Source of the DNA: JAGDMJ01 sp963809695
GTDB taxonomy: Bacteria > Bacteroidota > Ignavibacteria > UBA10030 > UBA6906
Assembly (NCBI GenBank): GCA_963809695.1
Contig: CAWEKI010000006.1
Span: 620,001 to 684,000, forward strand
DNA: 64,000 bases
Direction of reading: 5' to 3'
The position numbers and the translations under genes were made by a program. Under the pieces are notes generated by a model, which searched no databases, was not told the DNA's origin, and saw nothing but the letters and a program-made list of their open reading frames with translations. Below, in pieces: positions 58,686 through 64,000 of the stretch. Each line of letters begins with the position of its first letter. Within the stretch, counting starts at the first letter, position 1.

Positions 58686-59318
58686 ATGCCTTCCAAACGA
58701 ACACTCAAGATGTTTCTCGACGACCTTGCCTCATCGTCCCCGGCACCCGGAGGCGGAAGCGTGGCTGCGCTTTCCGGAGCGCTCGGTGCCGCCCTGACTT
58801 CCATGGTCTGCCATCTTACGATCGGCAAGAAAAAATATGCCGACGTCGACCCGGACATGAGGAAAATCCTCTCGCAATCCGAGGCGCTGCGCACCACCTT
58901 TACCGTTCTGGTCGACAAGGACACGCTGGCCTTTAATAAGGTGATGGAGGCTTATGGCCTCCCGAAGGACACTGAACCGCAGAAAGCGCTGCGCAGTGCG
59001 GCCATCCGCGAGGCGACGAAGGAGGCAACAATGGTCCCCCTTGAGGTCATGAAGCATTGCATCGACGCGCTTGCGCTCGCCCAGGAGGTGGCGTCGCGGG
59101 GAAACGTGAACTCGATTAGCGACGCGGGTGTGAGCGCGCTCATGCTCCATGCGGCATGCGAAGGCGCAGCACTCAATGTCCGCATCAACCTCAACTCCCT
59201 CGATGATTCCGACTTCGTGGGGTGGAAAACGGACGAAGTCGCCTCGCTGCTCAGCACGAGCCGGATGATGCTGGATGAGACCCAGGCTATCGTGGAAGAG
59301 AAGATGAAGAACGACTGA
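58686..59318 (+). CDS. fchA: Formiminotetrahydrofolate cyclodeaminase (cyclodeaminase/cyclohydrolase family)
   Basis: 210 residues, all helical. LASSSPAPGGGSVAALSGALGAALTSMVC near the start and DAGVSALMLHAACEGAALNVRINL late are the family signatures. It converts 5-formimino-THF to methenyl-THF and ammonia. It begins 9 bases after ftcD, completing the formimino branch that feeds histidine carbon into one-carbon metabolism. Confidence 0.94.
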   Translation: MPSKRTLKMFLDDLASSSPAPGGGSVAALSGALGAALTSMVCHLTIGKKKYADVDPDMRKILSQSEALRTTFTVLVDKDTLAFNKVMEAYGLPKDTEPQKALRSAAIREATKEATMVPLEVMKHCIDALALAQEVASRGNVNSISDAGVSALMLHAACEGAALNVRINLNSLDDSDFVGWKTDEVASLLSTSRMMLDETQAIVEEKMKND

Positions 59319-59336
59319 TAAGCAGGGGTCCGGGGG

Positions 59337-59828
59337 TCAGGGGCCAGGGGCGAGAGTCAATACCATGTTTATGTGCGGAATCCCGTCCTCCTCGTACGGT
59401 TCGCCGGAGGTAACGAACCCGAGTGACCCGTAGAACCTTTCCAGATATCGCTGAGCGGAAATCTTGATTGCACGGCCGGGGAACAGCTTCGCTGTCCGGC
59501 GGATTCCTTCCTGCATAAGCACCCTTCCGAATCCTTTCCTGCGCACATCGGGCGCCGTCACGACCCGTCCGATCGATGGCTCTTCAAACCTGCCCCCGGG
59601 AGGGACGATGCGAAGATATGCAACAAGGAGGGGTGCACGAAACTGATCCTCCGCCGGCCGCCTGCCGAACAGATGCCACGAGTACGGATCCACCCCGTCC
59701 GCGTCAAGAAAAGCGCAACGCTGTTCCACCACGAAGACCCGCTGCCGCAGGGTGAGCGCATCGTAGAGCTCATCGGGTGTGATGCGGTCGTAGGGCACAA
59801 GCTTCCACTGAAGCTGTTCCGTGTTCAT
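59337..59828 (-). CDS. elaA: GNAT N-acetyltransferase, ElaA type
   Basis: 163 residues. The GNAT acetyl-CoA site IGRVVTAPDVRRKGFGRVLMQ (about 86-106) and the ElaA-type start LRQRVFVVEQRCAFLDADGVD are clear; the substrate is unknown. Last gene of the minus-strand fabF operon, overlapping rsmE by 4 bp. A repeat-like GGGGTC/AGGGGC run follows its stop. Confidence 0.88.
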   Translation of the reverse strand: MNTEQLQWKLVPYDRITPDELYDALTLRQRVFVVEQRCAFLDADGVDPYSWHLFGRRPAEDQFRAPLLVAYLRIVPPGGRFEEPSIGRVVTAPDVRRKGFGRVLMQEGIRRTAKLFPGRAIKISAQRYLERFYGSLGFVTSGEPYEEDGIPHINMVLTLAPGP

Positions 59829-60556
59829 GAGAGCACCATCGTAAGAGCGGCGATCGCAGCGGTCTCCGTGCGCAGGCGGCGCGGGCCAAGAGAGACCGGC
59901 AGGAATCCAGCCCGGACCGCTTCATCCACCTCCTGTTCGGAAAATCCGCCTTCCGGCCCGATACACACCACGGTGTCCCCGGGTCCGGTTGCCATGGCCT
60001 CTCTGAGCGAGCGGAGGATTTCCTTTTCGTGCAGGATAAGCTTGAGGGGCGGAGGTCCAGGGCGGATATGTTCATCCCCCGCTCCTGGAACTCCCGCAAT
60101 GAATCGGCTGAACGGGGTCAACGGAAGGACCTGCGGAAGCACACAGCGCCCGGACTGTTTCATCGCGGCGATGGCGAGCTTCTGCCAGCGATCGGTCCTG
60201 GCATGCTGCGGGATGGTGCGCCCGGTGGCCAGGGGTACGATGGAGCGGACCCCGAGTTCGGTGGCCTTCTCCACGAGGAAATCAAACCTGGCGCCGTTCT
60301 TCACGATCCCTACGGCGAGCGTGACAGAAATTCCCGGTTCGTTCTCCATGACCCGATGCGCGGTGATCTCGCAGCGCGCTGCGCGCCTGACGATCTCGAC
60401 GATGCGCACGTCATACACATTTCCCTTTCCATCCACCACCCTGATCTCGTCCCCCGGCTGTTTGCGCATGACATGCGTGAGATGCTGGAATTCCTCGGCC
60501 TCAATGGTCAGGCGGGGAGGAGAAACACTCGATCGAGGCACGTAGAAGTATTCCAT
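59825..60556 (-). CDS. rsmE: 16S rRNA m3U1498 methyltransferase
   Basis: 243 residues from the ATG at 60556 (MEYFYVPRS). An N-terminal PUA-like part (FQHLTHVMRKQPGDEIRVVDGKG) is followed by the SPOUT knot: VCIGPEGGFSEQEVDEA and LGPRRLRTETAAIAAL bind SAM. It methylates U1498 in the ribosomal decoding region. One base separates it from the BamA-like gene. Confidence 0.94.
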   Translation of the reverse strand: MEYFYVPRSSVSPPRLTIEAEEFQHLTHVMRKQPGDEIRVVDGKGNVYDVRIVEIVRRAARCEITAHRVMENEPGISVTLAVGIVKNGARFDFLVEKATELGVRSIVPLATGRTIPQHARTDRWQKLAIAAMKQSGRCVLPQVLPLTPFSRFIAGVPGAGDEHIRPGPPPLKLILHEKEILRSLREAMATGPGDTVVCIGPEGGFSEQEVDEAVRAGFLPVSLGPRRLRTETAAIAALTMVLS

Positions 60557-60557
60557 C

Positions 60558-61883
60558 CTATAATGACCCTCGCAGGTCGAAAATGAACTGGCCCTGACGG
60601 TAATCATTCCATGCGTATTCTACCCGCACGACATAGCCGTAGGGAAGAAGAAAATGAACGCCGCCGCCATAGCCCGAGTGAAAGGAGTTGAACGTGAGCT
60701 TATCGCCCCGGTACCAGGTCGTTCCGGCGTCGGCAAAGATCGCGAGGCTGATGCCGAAGCGCCAGACGGTGAATTCGGGCGGAAGAGGAAGCGACGGGAT
60801 GCGGTACGTATTGGGTCCGAACACGGGATACCGCAGCTCGAGCGTCGTTCCCAGGATGTCCTCCCCTTCGAAGACCGTCTTGAAATACCCGCGGATCCTT
60901 TCCCCGTAACCAAAGTAGGCATGGCTGTAGGTGGGCACGGTGCCTCCGGAGACAACGCTTCCCTGGGCTCGTGCGGCAAAGGTGAATCCGTAGGGGAGCG
61001 GCAAGAAATTCCGGAGGTCCGCGCTGTACCGCGTGAAATTGACCTCCGATTCGCCGAAGCCGTTCTTCGTGATACCCAGGCCGACGAACGTGCCGCGGCT
61101 CGGATATTCTGCGAGGTCGCGCGAATCATAGGTGTAGTTGACCGTGCTGTAGATGTAGCGGTCGACCCCTTCCGTCGACACGGTGCGGCCTTCCCGGTAT
61201 TGTGAGACCTCCACGATCTGATAGCCGAGATTCACCCCCAGCGTCTGATAGAGGCTCAGCCGTTTGCCCAGGGTCCCGTTGATGTTGTAGTGGTACTCCT
61301 CGAACGATCCGCTAATAGCCGATTCGATCGCACTCCGGTTCCGGACCCGGTTGAAGGAGAGCGCCCCTCCCGCATACAGGCGGTTTGCGTGGTCAAACAG
61401 CGGATCGACAAAAGAGAACACGAGCGAGGGGTCATACCCGAGTGCGAGAGAGCCGTAGAGTTTCTGATTGCGGCCGCCGACATTATTGTGCAACACCCCG
61501 AAGCCGTAGTACGGGCGTTTCGGATCCCCATCCCTGAACCCAAAGATTGGGAAAGGGATGAGGTACCATCGCTCGCCGACGTCAACCAGGAGAAAGTGGA
61601 TGGCGCCGAGGGAGTCGTACTGGACATCCACGCGCGTGAAGAGGCCGAGGCTGTAGATTCTGTCCCGGTCAAAGCGCATCCCATCAACCGTTGCCATCCC
61701 TCCCTGCCGCAATGTCATCTCGTTCAGAATGACGTAGTCCCTGGTCTTCGCGTTGCCTGAAATAATGACGGTGTCGATGATGCCGAGCGGGGAATTGCTG
61801 GGTTGAGGTTCTGCTTGCTGCGCCTGGAGGGCCGGAAAGAGCGGAGCGGACAGCAGGAAAAGCAGCAATGAGAGAATTCTCAT
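60558..61883 (-). CDS. BamA/TamA-family outer-membrane protein
   Basis: 441 residues. Signal peptide (about 1-21), a single POTRA domain (about 35-105: IIDTVIISGNAKTRDYVILNEM, FTRVDVQY) and a 16-strand-type barrel with the loop-6 motif RIRGYF. Real BamA carries five POTRA domains and about 800 residues, so this is a short Omp85 paralogue of the kind common in the FCB group. It may insert or translocate particular outer-membrane proteins. Located in the housekeeping operon, 3 bp after the CoA-binding gene. Confidence 0.9.
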   Translation of the reverse strand: MRILSLLLFLLSAPLFPALQAQQAEPQPSNSPLGIIDTVIISGNAKTRDYVILNEMTLRQGGMATVDGMRFDRDRIYSLGLFTRVDVQYDSLGAIHFLLVDVGERWYLIPFPIFGFRDGDPKRPYYGFGVLHNNVGGRNQKLYGSLALGYDPSLVFSFVDPLFDHANRLYAGGALSFNRVRNRSAIESAISGSFEEYHYNINGTLGKRLSLYQTLGVNLGYQIVEVSQYREGRTVSTEGVDRYIYSTVNYTYDSRDLAEYPSRGTFVGLGITKNGFGESEVNFTRYSADLRNFLPLPYGFTFAARAQGSVVSGGTVPTYSHAYFGYGERIRGYFKTVFEGEDILGTTLELRYPVFGPNTYRIPSLPLPPEFTVWRFGISLAIFADAGTTWYRGDKLTFNSFHSGYGGGVHFLLPYGYVVRVEYAWNDYRQGQFIFDLRGSL

Positions 61884-61886
61884 GAG

Positions 61887-62306
61887 TCAGCCTTGAAACA
61901 TCAGGCGGCTATGCTCGATCATGATGCACTGATCCATGACGACCTTCAGTCCGGCATCCGATGCCCGCCGGGCAGCTGCCGGATGGACAATGCCGAGCTG
62001 CATCCAGACCGCTTTTGCCTTGACGGCAATGGCGGCCTCGATAATGTCGGACACGAATTCAGGCCGTCGGAAGATGTTGACGATGTCAATCGGTTCGGGA
62101 ACGCTCTTCAGATCGGGATATGCCCGGACCCCCAGGGCGTGGGTGATCGCCGGATTGACAGGGATGATGGTGTAGCCCTCGCCCTGCATGTAACGTGAAA
62201 CCCGGTGGCTGGTGCGTGCGGGCTTATCGGAGAGTCCGACGACAGCGATCGTGCGCGAGGCAGCAAACAGTTCCCGTACGTCCTGGTCCGTGTTGACAAA
62301 GGTCAT
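61887..62306 (-). CDS. CoA-binding domain protein (YccU-like)
   Basis: 139 residues from the ATG at 62306 with GGGAG upstream. Rossmann-type fold: SRTIAVVGLSDKPARTSHRVSRYMQ at the start (CoA site) and KVVMDQCIMIEH at the end. Cytoplasmic; the biological role of these small CoA-binding proteins is not established. 13 bp after rnc in the fabF operon. Confidence 0.9.
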   Translation of the reverse strand: MTFVNTDQDVRELFAASRTIAVVGLSDKPARTSHRVSRYMQGEGYTIIPVNPAITHALGVRAYPDLKSVPEPIDIVNIFRRPEFVSDIIEAAIAVKAKAVWMQLGIVHPAAARRASDAGLKVVMDQCIMIEHSRLMFQG

Positions 62307-62319
62307 CGCGTGCTCCCTG

Positions 62320-63108
62320 TCAGGATGAATGTCGCACAAGCTTTTCCAGGGCCTCACTGGCGGCAGCTTGCTCGGCGTCCTTCTTGTTCTTGCCGGTTCC
62401 CCGCCCGTGGCGCACATTGTTCAACATGACATCCACGGTGAAGGTCCTGTCGTGATCGGGTCCTTCTTCCTTGACGATATGGTACCGGGGGGCGCCGATG
62501 CCCTGTGATTGGGCATATTCCAGGAGCATGCTCTTGTAGTTTTCATCCGCCGTGACAACCGCCCCCTTCTTCATCGCGGTGAGGACCTGCTGCTCCACAA
62601 ATTCGCGCGCCGGCTGGATGCCGCCGTCCAGGTAGATTGCCGCAATAATCGCTTCGAACGTGTCGGCCGTGATGGCGTCGTACCCTTTTCCGATGGACTG
62701 CGCGGCGCTCGGGCTCATGAGGATAAAGTCGGACAGGTGGAGGGCCTTCGCGTACGCCGCAAGCGCCTTCCTGTTCACCAGGCGTGAGCGGATCTTCGTC
62801 AGCTCGCCTTCTTCGGCCTGCGGGAATCTGTGGTACAGGTAGTCGGCTACAACGAGGTTCAGAATGGAGTCCCCGAGAAACTCCAGCCGCTCGTTCGAGC
62901 GTGTTGTCTGGGGGAGGCGTTGCAGAAAGGAGCGATGCAGCAGGGCCTGAGCAAAGATGTCGCCGTTGCGGATGCGATACCCGAGCAGCCGCTGCAGGCG
63001 CCGCAGCTGGCTGTCCGGAAATGTATGCGCTGTCGTTTCGCTTTCCCCGGGCGTCCCCGCATGGCGACGGCGGAGAATGGCTCTCAGGAACTGTGGCGCC
63101 CAGGACAT
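62320..63108 (-). CDS. rnc: Ribonuclease III
   Basis: 262 residues. The catalytic signature NERLEFLGDS is at 72-81 (Glu76, Asp80), the second acidic pair lies in ADTFEAIIAAIYLDGG, and a dsRNA-binding domain (about 185-258, NYKSMLLEYAQSQGIGAPRY ... GTGKNKKDAEQAAASEAL) follows. It processes rRNA precursors and other double-stranded RNA. An N-terminal extension of about 30 residues is rich in Arg. 26 bp after fabF. Confidence 0.96.
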   Translation of the reverse strand: MSWAPQFLRAILRRRHAGTPGESETTAHTFPDSQLRRLQRLLGYRIRNGDIFAQALLHRSFLQRLPQTTRSNERLEFLGDSILNLVVADYLYHRFPQAEEGELTKIRSRLVNRKALAAYAKALHLSDFILMSPSAAQSIGKGYDAITADTFEAIIAAIYLDGGIQPAREFVEQQVLTAMKKGAVVTADENYKSMLLEYAQSQGIGAPRYHIVKEEGPDHDRTFTVDVMLNNVRHGRGTGKNKKDAEQAAASEALEKLVRHSS

Positions 63109-63134
63109 ACTATACGTCTGTAGAAGTCAATGCA

Positions 63135-64000
63135 TCAGTCTCCGGTGTATTTCTTTACCAGGAGGGTTGCATTATGTCCTCCGAATCCGAACGTGTTGCT
63201 CATCGCACACTGCACTGGCCGCCGCACCGCAGTATTGGGCGTGTAGTCCAGGTCGCATGCCGGATCGGGGGTTTCGTAGTTGATAGTGGGGGGGATGATG
63301 CCGTGCACCAAAGAAAGAATTGCGATGATCGCCTCCACCGCCCCTGCCGCGCCCAGCAAATGGCCGGTCATCGACTTGGTGGAGCTGATGCCGATCCTCC
63401 GGGCGTGATCGCCGAAGGTCGTCTTGATCGCCCGTGTCTCGCTGATATCACCGAGGGGCGTGGATGTGCCATGCACGTTGATGTAATCCACCTGATCGGG
63501 AGTGATGCCTGCGTCGGTCAGGGCGCGGCGCATGGAGCGCACGGCGCCTTCTCCTCCCTCGGGCGGGGCAGTCATGTGGTATGCATCAGCCGTGAAGCCG
63601 ACGCCTGCCATCTCACAGTAGATACGTGCTCCCCGTTTTCGGGCGCTCTCCAGTTCTTCCAACACAAGCGTCCCTCCCCCCTCGCCCATGACGAAACCAT
63701 CACGGGTGAGATCGAAGGGGCGGCTGGCTTTTTCCGGAGCATCGTTGCGTGTGGAGAGTGCTCTCATGGCGTTGAACCCGCCCAGGCCCATCGGTGTGAT
63801 GGGCGCTTCCGACCCTCCGCAGACCATCGCGTCGGCATCGCCGTATTGGATCAGGCGGCACGCGTCGCCGATCGCATGCGACCCCGTGGCGCAGGCGGAG
63901 ACCGTCGCGTAGTTTGGCCCCTTGAACCCGTGCTTCATGGAAATCTGACCGGACGCAATATCAGGAATCAGCATCGGGATGAAGAACGGGCTGATCCGCC
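63135..64000 (-). CDS. fabF: 3-oxoacyl-ACP synthase II (KASII), C-terminal part (5' end outside window)
   Basis: 288 residues visible; the frame is open to the window edge. Active-site Cys in VSACATGSHAIGDA, His in INVHGTSTPLGD and His in NTFGFGGHNATL are intact, as is the GGSEAPITPMGLGGF segment. It extends fatty acyl-ACP chains (malonyl-ACP condensation). The order fabF-rnc matches many bacteria, where acpP usually lies just upstream, here beyond the right edge. Confidence 0.97.
   Translation of the reverse strand, partial: RISPFFIPMLIPDIASGQISMKHGFKGPNYATVSACATGSHAIGDACRLIQYGDADAMVCGGSEAPITPMGLGGFNAMRALSTRNDAPEKASRPFDLTRDGFVMGEGGGTLVLEELESARKRGARIYCEMAGVGFTADAYHMTAPPEGGEGAVRSMRRALTDAGITPDQVDYINVHGTSTPLGDISETRAIKTTFGDHARRIGISSTKSMTGHLLGAAGAVEAIIAILSLVHGIIPPTINYETPDPACDLDYTPNTAVRRPVQCAMSNTFGFGGHNATLLVKKYTGD

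Noticed and set aside
59320..59352. GGGGTC/AGGGGC repeat-like run after fchA
   Set aside because: Too short and imperfect to call a repeat element; it does not form a terminator with a T-run.

Overview
This window looks like a chromosomal piece of a moderately GC-rich bacterium of the Bacteroidota/Chlorobiota (FCB) group, most like an Ignavibacteria- or Kapabacteria-type lineage. The evidence is a GldA/GldF/GldG-type ABC exporter with a DUF4340 partner, a TPP-riboswitch-controlled TonB-dependent receptor, a YXWG-rich DUF6600 protein, an FbaB-type aldolase, many secreted or lipidated peptidases, and the order fabF-rnc. The assignment is inference; there is no rRNA marker here. I saw no tRNA, rRNA, CRISPR array or insertion sequence.

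Layout. 1-7.1 kb: the 3' end of a carbamoyltransferase gene, an aromatic-rich surface protein, a four-gene ABC exporter operon (minus strand), PspC and a GroES-like protein. 7.1-9.3 kb: class I aldolase, a 49-codon small gene behind two tandem dyads, and two cold-shock genes. 9.3-13.5 kb: a nitrilase-like hydrolase, the queuosine-precursor pair (yhhQ-queF), a thioredoxin-like lipoprotein and the htpX-lemA pair. 13.5-18.6 kb: two large paralogous TPR/coiled-coil proteins, each with its own canonical promoter. 18.6-21.5 kb: an operon of a HisC-like PLP enzyme, a LicC-like nucleotidyltransferase and a CDP-alcohol phosphotransferase, preceded by a 57-codon ORF and a long inverted repeat. 21.6-36.6 kb: phosphofructokinase, then a long run of minus-strand genes (DNA glycosylase, peptidases, a short Rho, an MFS transporter, a DUF1566-DUF1028 fusion, an SMP-30 lactonase, bleomycin hydrolase, a six-hairpin glycosidase) with two gene remnants. 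36.9-39 kb: DinB, RsbRD-like and Fpg-like genes. 39.1-44.8 kb: a histone-deacetylase homologue and a TPP-riboswitch operon (outer-membrane receptor, thiamine pyrophosphokinase, sodium:solute symporter with a frameshift). 44.9-51.3 kb: an NtrC-type regulator divergent from adenosine deaminase, then lipoprotein, sixA, adenosine-specific kinase, a lipoprotein-type RidA and a dipeptidase. 51.4-59.3 kb: a histidine-degradation region (hutU, then hutI-ftcD-fchA) interrupted by unrelated small genes, a PP2C phosphatase and a secreted putative metallopeptidase. 59.3-64 kb: a minus-strand housekeeping operon fabF-rnc-CoA-binding-bamA-like-rsmE-elaA.

The most informative signals are four. First, at least 18 promoters share the exact form TTGnnn-N17-TAnnnT (mostly TATATT), which sets transcription starts and corrects several gene starts. 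Second, the thiamine operon appears to use a sodium:solute symporter where PnuT is normally found. Third, the aminotransferase/cytidylyltransferase/CDP-alcohol-transferase operon could be a complete head-group pathway. Fourth, a 49-residue ORF lies behind two 18-bp operator-like repeats exactly two helical turns apart.
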